A DNA stretch of 34,531 nucleotides from Betaproteobacteria bacterium (GTDB taxonomy: Bacteria; Pseudomonadota; Gammaproteobacteria; Burkholderiales; Burkholderiaceae), in the NCBI GenBank assembly GCA_009927445.1, contig RFMZ01000143.1:1-34531 (forward strand). The letters are read 5' to 3'. The translations under genes and the position numbers were made by a program. Under the pieces are notes generated by a model, which was not told the origin of the DNA, did not search any database, and saw only the letters and a list, made by a program, of their open reading frames with translations. Shown piece by piece: positions 16,987 to 25,165 of the stretch (its first letter is position 1; every line of letters starts with the position of its first letter).

Positions 16987-16989
16987 GTT

Positions 16990-18900
16990 TTATTCACAAA
17001 CAGCATTCTCAGTACTATTTAAAAACGGCGCTTGTGGGCACTGCACATACCGTAAGCTATTTCCATCTGACGCCGTTAGAGTGCTTGACCTGATGCTGGA
17101 TACTGCATTCGTAATAGCAGAAAACGAACTGGATGTTCTTGAAACCGCTAAGAATGAAATCATATCGTCCTGATCAACCCCGTCCCCAGAGACGCCAATA
17201 CCACCAACTAAGACCCCACTCTTATATATTGGCACTCCACCAGGAAAAACTTGAATTCCATTATCTATCCCAACAGAACTAGCCGTGCAAGATGTAAGCG
17301 TTGACGAAGACAAGGCAGCGACAATTTTTGATTGGACTAAATCAAGTTGTAAACCAATATTAAAGGGCGACCAAGATGAAACAGCTTTTGAAAGTGGGCC
17401 ACGAGATTTAGACTCAATTCCATCTGGAAAGTAGGGCCGATGAATATTACCAATTGCTCGCGCTGAAAAGGCGATATTACTATTAAAACTGGTATTTCCT
17501 AGGCTAGGAAAAAAAACATCTGCATGCCGACTATCAGTTGAAGAGGAAATATAATCCCCCAGCAAATTCAATGTGCTCAGATTTCCTCTGGCATTATTCG
17601 TTCTAGTTGATAAAAAAGAGAAGAACGATGCTGTCCTGGCCTTTTGCAGGGATACGTCAGTGCCAAACATGGGCGCATCAGTTGTGCGAGCAATCCCTAA
17701 AATGACCCCCGCTTGATCGACCACAGAAATAGTTACTTGCGCTGCCGAGTCAAGTGGCTTACGGATCTGTGCCCGAGTGGCGTTGGCTACAGTTAGCCCG
17801 TTTTGTAGCAATGTGGTTACTTCGGCAGCGCTTAAACTACTTGAGGCAGTCGGGGGGTAGCGATTTGCGCTCGCCGCGGTAACCATCACATAACCAGACT
17901 GGCCAGAAAAATTAGTACTATCAGCAGCAAACCCTGAAGCAGCATTTCCATACGCAGTACCCGCGACAGGCGCTGTGCCTGCCACGTAATAATTCGTTAC
18001 AGAAGCCAAAGCTCCAAAAGTACTGCCATAGGAAGCAGTTGCACTCACTAGAGTAGTCAACGAAGGTGTTTTGAGATTATCATCCGAATCTGAATACCTT
18101 AATGTGACTCCATTAGCCGTAATTTGATTTGCCCGAATACATGTTTGTGGAGTAAACCCGCTGGTTGCAGACTGGGCAATAATTTCTTTTAAATCATAGT
18201 CGATATCAGTAGGATTCAAATCTAAGGTATAAGTCGGATTACTTCGAATGACTACCCCAATTCCGCCGACAACCATACCATTTTTGTATAAAGGAAATCC
18301 CCCAGGATCCGCTGCTAGTCCGAGCGGAGATCTTCTAGGGCCTAGTGTCGTAGAAGTGCCCTTTTGGACTAAATCGCCACACCCCAATTGACTAAACTGG
18401 ACGCCATAAAGTGGGCCGGCAGAAGAATTAGATACTTGAGGTATGTAGTGATCCTGAATAATAAAACCAGCGGTTCTCGTTGAAAACGCATTGCCACTAG
18501 AGGATAAATAGGCCCCAGTAATCGCTTTAGAAATCGCAGCAAATTTAGAGTCTAAGCTAACGGACTCAAGACCTCCGGAAACCCCTTTATTCGAAGTAAT
18601 CGTCACGTTATAGTCGCCACCCGACATCTGAAAAACTCCCAAAACATTTCCAACACGATCAACCACTGCCACGGTTGCACTTTGTCCAAGAGTACTCGCT
18701 ACACTCACAGCCTGCGCAATCACTTGATCAACCTCAGCCGCAGATAAACTTTGTTGGGAAAAACTCACTGCTGAACAGCCGCCAGTAAAGCTGGTTGTGC
18801 TGGATGAAATACTAGTAGAACTACTACCTCCTCCGCCGCCACCACCACAACTAACCAACCCTAAAAATAAAATGCCACATAGCAAACGCTCCAACTTCAT
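16990..18900 (-). CDS. Lipoprotein with two HbpS/GlcG-type domains
   Basis: A 636-residue lipoprotein: MKLERLLCGILFLGLVSC has a lipobox with Cys18, followed by seven glycines and a Ser/Thr linker. Two HbpS/GlcG-type modules follow. The first starts LSAAEVDQVIAQAVSVA with AVVDRVGNVLGVFQMSG, and the second starts LSAAEVTTLLQNGLTVA with SVVDQAGVILGIARTTDAP. Each ends with a GG-P-x-Y-K-x-G-x-x-VGGIGV strand (GGFPLYKNGMVVGGIGVV and GGVPIYKSGVLVGGIGVS). HbpS-type domains bind heme or iron in characterised cases. Extra lineage-specific segments make both modules longer than usual. Its ATG overlaps the upstream stop (ATGA), so it is made together with the decaheme protein. It may handle heme for, or sense the state of, the conduit; that is inference. 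Confidence 0.8.
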   Translation of the reverse strand: MKLERLLCGILFLGLVSCGGGGGGGSSSTSISSSTTSFTGGCSAVSFSQQSLSAAEVDQVIAQAVSVASTLGQSATVAVVDRVGNVLGVFQMSGGDYNVTITSNKGVSGGLESVSLDSKFAAISKAITGAYLSSSGNAFSTRTAGFIIQDHYIPQVSNSSAGPLYGVQFSQLGCGDLVQKGTSTTLGPRRSPLGLAADPGGFPLYKNGMVVGGIGVVIRSNPTYTLDLNPTDIDYDLKEIIAQSATSGFTPQTCIRANQITANGVTLRYSDSDDNLKTPSLTTLVSATASYGSTFGALASVTNYYVAGTAPVAGTAYGNAASGFAADSTNFSGQSGYVMVTAASANRYPPTASSSLSAAEVTTLLQNGLTVANATRAQIRKPLDSAAQVTISVVDQAGVILGIARTTDAPMFGTDVSLQKARTASFFSFLSTRTNNARGNLSTLNLLGDYISSSTDSRHADVFFPSLGNTSFNSNIAFSARAIGNIHRPYFPDGIESKSRGPLSKAVSSWSPFNIGLQLDLVQSKIVAALSSSTLTSCTASSVGIDNGIQVFPGGVPIYKSGVLVGGIGVSGDGVDQDDMISFLAVSRTSSSFSAITNAVSSIRSSTLTASDGNSLRYVQCPQAPFLNSTENAVCE

Positions 18901-20381
18901 TTGGATTTCCCTATCGAAGAAAACAAATAGCTTGAGGGCTGTATGCTGGATTGTTTAGGGATAGCGTGGGATTTCTTTTGCACAGCTTGCTGATCAGGAT
19001 TCATGTGAAAGTTATGACAAACGCCACAGTCAGACGAAACACGTTGAGCGACTGGGACTGTACCTGCATGGCAATCCTTACATCCACTAATCGCAGGCAT
19101 TAGCACCTCAGCCGACTTCTTAGAACTCTTTGCCTCATGACATGAGGAACACTCTTGCATCAAGTGCGCGGCGTGACTAAAGTTTGCCTGAGGCATCCAA
19201 GTATGCGCCACTGGCGTAGGTGCAATACTCCATTGCGGCAAGTCCTTGCCTGATGTGCCAGGCTTACCAGGCCCAGCAACGCGTTGCACCTCATGACAAA
19301 TCGCACAAGAGGTTTTTTCAAATAACTCCGTAGCAGCGGCGCTAGCCTGAGCACGATCATCGCCTGACCGCTTTGTAAATGAAACAGCAGAAGGCTCTCG
19401 CTCACCTGGGCGCCCAATTTGGATCAAGGGCGTTAAAGGCTGCGTTTGCATGGGCAAACCATTAAGCTTGGTATAACTGTAAAACTCTCTCAAGGTGGAT
19501 AACACAGCATCTACTGGACCATGGGGTACCTCACGGTTTGATACAGTTGGTTCAAACTTCAAAGCGTGACAACTTTGACAATTTTTTTCAAATTGAACTG
19601 GCTTAAAACCGACCTTATCAAGGGTAGGCTCATGACAAGATGCGCAAGTTGTTTTAACGATACCTTTGGGGCTATGGACGCCTTCAGCTGTTAAGTGTAC
19701 ATTATGCGGAAATTTCAAATTAGAGGGCTCTTGCAAAACTTTGCCCTCTTCCATCCGCACACGAGTTAACTTGGTTGGCTGGGCCGGATCCAAAGCCAGT
19801 TGTAGACGAAATGTTGGATGCCCCTTAGTAAAGTCAGAAACATTTTGCGTCAGAGTCTCAGGCATTTTTGTCTTTAAGTCGCTATGGCACGAACTACAGT
19901 TACCTTGCGTAAAGTGTTTATTTTGTTCCGCTAAGCTAAACGCCCCATTGTGATCTTGATGGCAACTAGCGCAAGTCACATTCAAACCATCGATTTTGGG
20001 ATGCTTGGCTGTAACATGGTCCCCAACCGTTTGGTGACACGTTAAGCAATCTGCATCTTTCACACGACCAAAGCCAGTACTATGGCAAACTCGACAATCA
20101 TTGGCCCAAGGCTGATGGGCGTTGGCTAATGGTCCGGGGTTCCAAACCCGATCAAAGGCCAAAATAGTTGGACTTGGCTGTTGCACGAGATCTTGCTTGG
20201 CCCGCTTTTGCAATAATTCCGAGTTGGAATCACCAACCAAACTAGCCACTAAAGGAGCTATTAAAAACACTCCCGTAATCACCAAAAAAAACATCCAAGA
20301 CCAAAAGCGCCTCCCAGGTGTATTCGCTTGTAATCGCTTTAACTCAGCAATAATCGGTTCATCAGGCTTGTGTGATTCCAT
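18897..20381 (-). CDS. Membrane-anchored decaheme c-type cytochrome
   Basis: A 494-residue protein with one N-terminal membrane helix (about 26-48, FWSWMFFLVITGVFLIAPLV) after a short cytoplasmic tail, then a periplasmic domain. Ten CXXCH sites are at residues 96, 112, 137, 162, 246, 268, 359, 411, 434 and 452. The paired motifs and scattered single histidines (sixth ligands) fit the cytochrome c3/c7-like multiheme type. The anchor places it next to the inner-membrane b-type cytochrome encoded six bases upstream, so it is the natural acceptor or donor for quinone-derived electrons, like CymA or MtrA in function though not in sequence. Translation of the lipoprotein is coupled to it by a 4-base overlap. 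An AGGG lies close before the ATG. Confidence 0.92.
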   Translation of the reverse strand: MESHKPDEPIIAELKRLQANTPGRRFWSWMFFLVITGVFLIAPLVASLVGDSNSELLQKRAKQDLVQQPSPTILAFDRVWNPGPLANAHQPWANDCRVCHSTGFGRVKDADCLTCHQTVGDHVTAKHPKIDGLNVTCASCHQDHNGAFSLAEQNKHFTQGNCSSCHSDLKTKMPETLTQNVSDFTKGHPTFRLQLALDPAQPTKLTRVRMEEGKVLQEPSNLKFPHNVHLTAEGVHSPKGIVKTTCASCHEPTLDKVGFKPVQFEKNCQSCHALKFEPTVSNREVPHGPVDAVLSTLREFYSYTKLNGLPMQTQPLTPLIQIGRPGEREPSAVSFTKRSGDDRAQASAAATELFEKTSCAICHEVQRVAGPGKPGTSGKDLPQWSIAPTPVAHTWMPQANFSHAAHLMQECSSCHEAKSSKKSAEVLMPAISGCKDCHAGTVPVAQRVSSDCGVCHNFHMNPDQQAVQKKSHAIPKQSSIQPSSYLFSSIGKSK

Positions 20382-20387
20382 AACACC

Positions 20388-21218
20388 CTACCAATAAAAG
20401 AAAACAGAAAAAATATGCGCAACTAAACTGGCTAATAATCCAATGGACATAGGCACGTGAAAAATTAACCAAACTCCAGCTAGAGACTTAAGTTGTACAA
20501 ATTCTCGGATACGTTTGAGTTGTCCAACACGTTTGGCCATTAACTGAGACAGTTGACGAGCTGACTGCTCACCCTGTAAAAACATACTTTCGAACTGGGT
20601 TAAAGCAATTTCACTAGCCGAGTTCGGATAATCAGACTTTAAATTAGCCCAAAAACCCCGTGAAATCGGCTCAGTGGCAGCTGACTTTAAAAGTTGTAAG
20701 GCTTTGTTTTTAAACGTGCCAGCTTCAACGCTGTCCAACAACTTCAATGCGCCTTGGTCAATCTCTATTAAAGCCTCACCCTGCTGAATCAAGGTTTTAC
20801 TATTTAATAGTTCGCTCATGAGTGATGGGAAGCGCAAATACATATAAACCCCCCAAATTCCTGAAAACACGACCAGCATGGTCAAAACATAAGCAAGCGT
20901 ATGAACATTCCAACCAAACTGAAATCCGGTATGCAACGTAGCAATAACAACTAAGGCTAAGCCTAACCACACGTGAGCGGATAGCCAATATTTTAAATCG
21001 CCCAAGTTGCTACGATAACTTCTCTTACGAACTCCAAAAAGAGTCAAAAAGACAATCGTTAGTGCGCCAATAGTTCCGAGGGTATACCCCAGCCAAGTTC
21101 CTCCATTGGGTGCAACTCGAGGATCGTCTAAGATATACAAGGCAATGGACAGTAGTGATAAGCCCAAAGCCCACTTAAAAAAAAGATTATTAGAAATATT
21201 TAGGACGTTTTCTTTCAT
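20388..21218 (-). CDS. Five-helix membrane b-type cytochrome, probable quinone oxidoreductase subunit
   Basis: A 276-residue membrane protein with helices at about 14-31, 44-63, 79-99, 106-128 and 247-275. H82 and H96 lie 14 residues apart in the third helix (AHVWLGLALVVIATLH), and H254 and H268 lie 14 apart in the last helix (FHVPMSIGLLASLVAH). Two helices each with a 14-spaced His pair is the geometry of a diheme b-type cytochrome that passes electrons across the membrane to or from the quinone pool. The 120-residue region 130-246 is soluble and probably helical. It is the first gene of the operon. No clear Shine-Dalgarno precedes the ATG, so a leaderless or different start is possible. I recognise no named family beyond a cytochrome b561/ferric-reductase-like architecture. 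Confidence 0.75.
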   Translation of the reverse strand: MKENVLNISNNLFFKWALGLSLLSIALYILDDPRVAPNGGTWLGYTLGTIGALTIVFLTLFGVRKRSYRSNLGDLKYWLSAHVWLGLALVVIATLHTGFQFGWNVHTLAYVLTMLVVFSGIWGVYMYLRFPSLMSELLNSKTLIQQGEALIEIDQGALKLLDSVEAGTFKNKALQLLKSAATEPISRGFWANLKSDYPNSASEIALTQFESMFLQGEQSARQLSQLMAKRVGQLKRIREFVQLKSLAGVWLIFHVPMSIGLLASLVAHIFSVFFYW

Positions 21219-21640
21219 ATTATTAGGAAAATGTATGGTTCAAGTAAACGTTTTTTGGGAGAAGATTCAATTGTGGATCTGCGCAAGGGATTTCTAAAAA
21301 TGATTTGACAATTTGGCCCCAAACGAAACAAATCCGTCAAAAATACCGAGTAAACACATTTTCGAATCATCAATAGAATATCTTGTTATTAATTTTAAGA
21401 TGATACATAATAATGATGAAAGTTAGTAGTATTTACCTAAAAGATACACTTTTTTTATCCAATTACTTTAATTCCGTAGTTAATGTGTAGTACTACCTGT
21501 TATGAGGCACTAACAACGCCCTATATTTGTGCACAAAATTGATTTTTTTATTAATTGAAATATTAATTGTTTATATTTATCAGTCGTTGTAAAGTTTTTG
21601 TTTTATTTCACCATTCTAATATACTTACTGAGGTCGCAAA
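21219..21640. promoter_or_regulatory. 422-bp AT-rich divergent regulatory region
   Basis: This region separates the cytochrome operon (minus) from bdhA (plus) and must contain both promoters. No gene is seen. Visible elements are the symmetric TTTGG-CC-CCAAA (21312-21323), the arms TTTGAC (21304-21309) and GTCAAA (21336-21341), and the direct repeat ATTAATTG at 21550-21557 and 21562-21569 (12-base period). Long A/T tracts suggest curved DNA. A TTGACA at 21305-21310 has no matching -10 box. No exact FNR or CRP consensus was found by eye. TGAGG (21629-21633) is the ribosome binding site for bdhA. Confidence 0.45.
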
Positions 21641-22423
21641 ATGCTTAAAAATAAAACTGTTTTAATTACTGGATCAACCAGTGGAATCGGCCTTGGAATT
21701 GCCCACGGCTTTGGTAAAGAGGGCTGTAATTTAATAATCAATGGCTTTGGCGATGCTGCCGAAATTGAAACTATTCGAAGCGGTCTAGAAAAAGATTATG
21801 GTATCAAGGTGATCTATGATGGTGCTGATATGAGTAAAGCCGAGTCCATCGAAGCGATGATGAATCATGCTGCAAAAGAATTTGGTGGCGTAGATGTGCT
21901 AGTTAATAACGCTGGTATCCAGCATGTCAGCCCGATTGAAGAGTTCCCGGTCGCAAAATGGGACGCAATTATTTCAATTAATTTATCTTCTGCATTTCAT
22001 ACTAGTCGCTTAGCAATTCCTTATATGAAGTCCAAGCACTGGGGCCGAATTATTAATATCGCTTCAGCTCATGCACTCGTCGCATCTCCCTTCAAGTCAG
22101 CCTATGTGGCCGCAAAACATGGCATTATGGGACTCTCTAAAACGGTTGCACTAGAAGTTGCCGAACACGGTATAACTTGTAACGCGATCAACCCAGGGTA
22201 TGTGCTAACACCACTAGTTCTCAAACAAATTCCAGATACTGCAAAAGCTCGTGGCATGACTGAAGAGCAAGTTAAAAAAGACGTTCTTCTATATGCTCAG
22301 CCAACTAAACAGTTTGTAACTGTTGAACAAGTTGCTGGTACTGCAGTATTTTTATGCTCCGATTCTGCCGCATCTATTACCGGCGGCTCGATTAATGTAG
22401 AAGGAGGTTGGGTAGCTCACTAA
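21641..22423 (+). CDS. bdhA: 3-hydroxybutyrate dehydrogenase
   Basis: A 260-residue short-chain dehydrogenase that interconverts (R)-3-hydroxybutyrate and acetoacetate with NAD+, the step after PHB depolymerisation or in ketone-body use. The cofactor motif TGSTSGIG is at 10-17, NNAG at 89-92, and the catalytic residues are N114, S142, Y155 and K159. The substrate-carboxylate residues known from bacterial 3-hydroxybutyrate dehydrogenases, Q94, H144, K152 and Q196, are all present at exactly those positions, which makes the specificity call strong. The length is normal. A TGAGG ribosome binding site lies seven bases before the ATG. It heads a plus-strand group with patatin and two acetoacetate-decarboxylase-family genes; the product acetoacetate is the substrate of the third gene. 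Confidence 0.95.
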   Translation: MLKNKTVLITGSTSGIGLGIAHGFGKEGCNLIINGFGDAAEIETIRSGLEKDYGIKVIYDGADMSKAESIEAMMNHAAKEFGGVDVLVNNAGIQHVSPIEEFPVAKWDAIISINLSSAFHTSRLAIPYMKSKHWGRIINIASAHALVASPFKSAYVAAKHGIMGLSKTVALEVAEHGITCNAINPGYVLTPLVLKQIPDTAKARGMTEEQVKKDVLLYAQPTKQFVTVEQVAGTAVFLCSDSAASITGGSINVEGGWVAH

Positions 22424-22430
22424 GCATCTG

Positions 22431-22459
22431 AGGCAATGATCAGTGAATGATCATTGCCT
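22431..22459 (+). terminator. Perfect 12-bp hairpin after bdhA
   Basis: AGGCAATGATCA (22431-22442) and TGATCATTGCCT (22448-22459) are perfect complements with a GTGAA loop. No T-run follows, so it is more likely an mRNA-stability element or partial terminator than a full stop. The patatin gene begins 48 bases later, so bdhA could be differentially expressed. Confidence 0.55.
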
Positions 22460-22507
22460 ACGCTTTACAACCTATCTCAACCAAAACTAACTACAAAGTG
22501 GGACATC

Positions 22508-23620
22508 ATGGCTACTGCAAAAAAAACTGTACCAAAAACCAAACCCGTTGCAACTAGGCGCACCACGGTAAGAAAAAATACCGCTCCAAGTTCATCCGGT
22601 AACCCAAAAAAGAAAATTAATCTAGCCCTTCAAGGCGGGGGCGCTCATGGCGCTTTTGCGTGGGGAGTCATCGATAAATTTCTTGAGGACGGGCGCGTAG
22701 AAATCGAAGGTATTTCTGGAACTAGCGCGGGCTCTATGAACGCCGCTGTCTTTGCTTATGGAATGATCAAAGGCCCCGAAGGAGCAAGAGCTGCCCTAAA
22801 TAAGTTTTGGAAAGAAATATCTGATGCTGGTCAAAAATACGGCATGATCAAGTTATCACCGATTGAAAAAATGATGGGTGTGAAGCTTGAAGATGCGAGT
22901 ATGACTAAAGTTGCCAAAATGATTCAAAGCAATTTTTCGCCCTACCAACTCAATCCAATGGACTTCAATCCACTACGTGAAGTACTTGAAAATTGCGTAG
23001 ATTTTAAAGAGTTAGAGCAACACGCCAAAACAAAATTATTTTTAACAGCAACGAATGTTAGAACTGGTAAAGCTAGAGTATTTGATGCTCCCGAAGTAAC
23101 TGCAGATGTAGTTCTAGCGTCTGCGTGCCTCCCCTTCTTATTTAAAGCTGTAGAGATTAATGGAGAAAATTATTGGGATGGTGGCTACATGGGTAACCCA
23201 GTTCTTTACCCATTAATTTATAACACCGAGTCACGCGATATCGTGATTGTTCATATCAACCCTGTTGAACGCAATACACTACCTACAACTGCAGATGAAA
23301 TTGCTAATCGTGTGAATGAAATCACCTTCAATACTTCCCTCATCAAAGAATTACGGGCGATCCATTTTGTACAAAAAATCTTAGACCAAAACTGGATCAA
23401 AGATGAACACAAAAAGAAGTTTAAATACGTCTTAATGCACTCTATTCGCGCTGATGTTGCCATGTCCGACTTATCGGTCACTTCTAAGCTTTCCTCAGAC
23501 TGGGAGTTCTTGACGATGTTACGCGATCGAGGCCGCGCATATGCAACTGACTGGCTCAAACACAATTTTGCACACTTAAACGTTAGATCTTCCGTAGATC
23601 TAGAAAAAGAGTTTCTATAA
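22508..23620 (+). CDS. Patatin-like phospholipase/esterase
   Basis: A 370-residue patatin-family acyl hydrolase. The oxyanion motif GGGAHG is at 43-48, the nucleophile elbow GTSAG at 71-75 (S73), and the DGG motif at 224-226 (D224), so the Ser-Asp dyad is intact. The ATG at 22508 was chosen because GGGA precedes it closely; a TTG further upstream would begin inside the hairpin after bdhA. The first 37 residues are a basic Lys/Thr/Pro-rich tail (MATAKKTVPKTKPVATRRTT onward) of the kind that could bind polyanions or a granule surface. Its conserved place between bdhA and acetoacetate decarboxylase suggests a role in lipid or polyhydroxybutyrate turnover rather than virulence. The substrate is not known. 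Confidence 0.9.
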   Translation: MATAKKTVPKTKPVATRRTTVRKNTAPSSSGNPKKKINLALQGGGAHGAFAWGVIDKFLEDGRVEIEGISGTSAGSMNAAVFAYGMIKGPEGARAALNKFWKEISDAGQKYGMIKLSPIEKMMGVKLEDASMTKVAKMIQSNFSPYQLNPMDFNPLREVLENCVDFKELEQHAKTKLFLTATNVRTGKARVFDAPEVTADVVLASACLPFLFKAVEINGENYWDGGYMGNPVLYPLIYNTESRDIVIVHINPVERNTLPTTADEIANRVNEITFNTSLIKELRAIHFVQKILDQNWIKDEHKKKFKYVLMHSIRADVAMSDLSVTSKLSSDWEFLTMLRDRGRAYATDWLKHNFAHLNVRSSVDLEKEFL

Positions 23621-23636
23621 CCCACACAGGCACATC

Positions 23637-24392
23637 ATGAATATTGATCAAATCCTTAAATTACCCTCCATGCCGGCGGCATGTCCTAGCTACCCGCTCG
23701 GACCATACCGCTTTATTAACCGTGAGTATATGATTATTACTTACGAAACTGATCACGACTTGTTACGCGCCGCAGTTCCAGAGCCGCTAGTTCCAAATGC
23801 CGAAGGTCATGTCTTATACGAGTGGATTCGTATGCCAGATAGTTCTGGGTTTGGCGACTACACGGAAAGCGGGATTGTTATTCCTTGTACATTTGAGGGC
23901 GAAGTTGTGAACTACACCGCTCAAATGTACCTTGATGACGAGCCCCCAATTTCAGCTGGTAGAGAAATTTGGGGATTTCCAAAGAAATACGCCTTCCCTA
24001 AACTCTCTGTTAATTCTGATACCTTAACCGGGACTCTGAACTATGCTGGGGAACTTGTAGCGATGGGCACCATGGCCTACAAACACCAAGCGTCTCCAGG
24101 TGGCTTAGAAGCGATGAATAAGGCGATGACCAAAACCTCGTGTGTCCTTAAAGTGATCCCAAACTTTGATGGCAAACCCAAGATTTGTCAGCTAGTTGCT
24201 TTCAACCTAACTGACATCTCTATCAAAGGCTCTTGGATCTCGCCTGCCAGGTTACAACTAATTCCTCATGTAAATGCTCCAGTTGCAGACTTGCCAATTA
24301 AAAAAGTGATTGGTGGCAAGCACTACATTGGAGATCTTACTTTGCCCCATGGCCGAGTTTTATTCGACTTCGTTAAAGATCAAAAACCCTAA
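23637..24392 (+). CDS. adc: Acetoacetate decarboxylase
   Basis: A 251-residue enzyme of the acetoacetate decarboxylase family, which converts acetoacetate to acetone and CO2 by a Schiff base. Compared with the Clostridium enzyme it keeps the catalytic lysine pair in GREIWGFPKKYA (K116 and K117, equal to K115 and K116 there), the Glu in GDYTESG (E77 here) and the Arg in INREY (R29). The length matches the family (about 245-250). It lies 16 bases after the patatin gene and 23 before a paralog, and bdhA two genes upstream makes its substrate. The activity might extend to other beta-keto acids, but the catalytic residues support true decarboxylase function. Confidence 0.93.
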   Translation: MNIDQILKLPSMPAACPSYPLGPYRFINREYMIITYETDHDLLRAAVPEPLVPNAEGHVLYEWIRMPDSSGFGDYTESGIVIPCTFEGEVVNYTAQMYLDDEPPISAGREIWGFPKKYAFPKLSVNSDTLTGTLNYAGELVAMGTMAYKHQASPGGLEAMNKAMTKTSCVLKVIPNFDGKPKICQLVAFNLTDISIKGSWISPARLQLIPHVNAPVADLPIKKVIGGKHYIGDLTLPHGRVLFDFVKDQKP

Positions 24393-24415
24393 CTTTTATA
24401 TTGAGGAGTCTTTTC

Positions 24416-25156
24416 ATGAGAAAAGAAGATGTGTTGCAACTACCTTCCATGCCGCTGCAAAGCCCAACCTATCCAAGGGGGCCGTTTCGGTTTTTTAATC
24501 GGAAGTACTTAATCGTTAATTACCGAACAGATCCCAAAGCAATTCGGGATGCGTTACCAGAGCCTCTTGAGCCTGATGGAGACCAAGTATCTGTCCAGTG
24601 GCTTGATTTGCCAGATGGAGAGGGCTTTGGTGCATATTCAGCAGCCGCGCAGGTTATCCCTTGTACTTTAAAAGGTGAGCCATGTAATTTCATTAGCCAA
24701 ATGTATGTCAACAATACATCCCCTCTCGCAGGTGGACGAGAAATCTGGGGCTATCCAATGAAATTTGGCCACGCTTCCCTGATTACTCATGGTGATACGC
24801 TCACAGGTAGTCTTGAGTACGCCTCACAAATTACGGCTCAAGGTACGATGACCTATAAGCATCAAGTTCATCCGGAAATAGTTAATCGTGAAAATTTACT
24901 GCTTGCCCGAAAGCAAGTAACGCTTAAAATCATTCCAGGTATTGATGGTACACCTGAAATTGCTCAATTAATTGGTATTACATTTGAAAATGTGACAGTT
25001 GAAGGGGCTTGGATTGGTAATGCTCGACTTGATTTAACACCATCGGTAAACTGTACATTAGCAGATTTACCTGTTCACCAAGTTACTGGGGGAGTGCACC
25101 TAGTTACAAGTATGACGCTTCCTTATGGTCATTTGTTGCATGACTATTTAGCTTAA
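24416..25156 (+). CDS. Acetoacetate-decarboxylase-fold protein lacking the Schiff-base lysine
   Basis: A 246-residue paralog of the preceding gene, colinear with Clostridium Adc throughout. The ATG at 24416 has AGGAG seven bases upstream; an upstream in-frame TTG at 24401 would put that site inside the gene. At the active site GREIWGYPMKFG places Met at position 115 instead of the Schiff-base lysine, with K116 kept, and GAYSAAAQ has Ala in place of the catalytic E76. R29 (FFNRKY) is retained. Decarboxylation by the usual mechanism is therefore not expected. The fold may have a new role: binding a keto acid, another lyase or hydratase-type reaction, or partnering the active enzyme. Last gene of the bdhA group. 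Confidence 0.88.
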   Translation: MRKEDVLQLPSMPLQSPTYPRGPFRFFNRKYLIVNYRTDPKAIRDALPEPLEPDGDQVSVQWLDLPDGEGFGAYSAAAQVIPCTLKGEPCNFISQMYVNNTSPLAGGREIWGYPMKFGHASLITHGDTLTGSLEYASQITAQGTMTYKHQVHPEIVNRENLLLARKQVTLKIIPGIDGTPEIAQLIGITFENVTVEGAWIGNARLDLTPSVNCTLADLPVHQVTGGVHLVTSMTLPYGHLLHDYLA

Positions 25157-25165
25157 ATGGTATCC

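Noticed and set aside
16985..17173. Small plus-strand frame starting at the porin gene's 5' end
   Set aside because: Fully antisense to the C-terminal part of the HbpS-type lipoprotein, with no ribosome binding site.
18840..18850. Short CCGCCGCC-type run as a repeat element
   Set aside because: It simply encodes the polyglycine linker after the lipobox cysteine.
21305..21333. TTGACA as a plus-strand -35 box
   Set aside because: No acceptable -10 hexamer lies 16-18 bases downstream, and bdhA starts over 300 bases away.
22454..22507. Upstream TTG start for the patatin gene
   Set aside because: It lies inside the perfect hairpin after bdhA and has no ribosome binding site; ATG 22508 with GGGA upstream fits better.
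24401..24415. TTG start for the second acetoacetate-decarboxylase-type gene
   Set aside because: This would place the AGGAG ribosome binding site inside the gene; ATG 24416 aligns residue for residue with Clostridium Adc.
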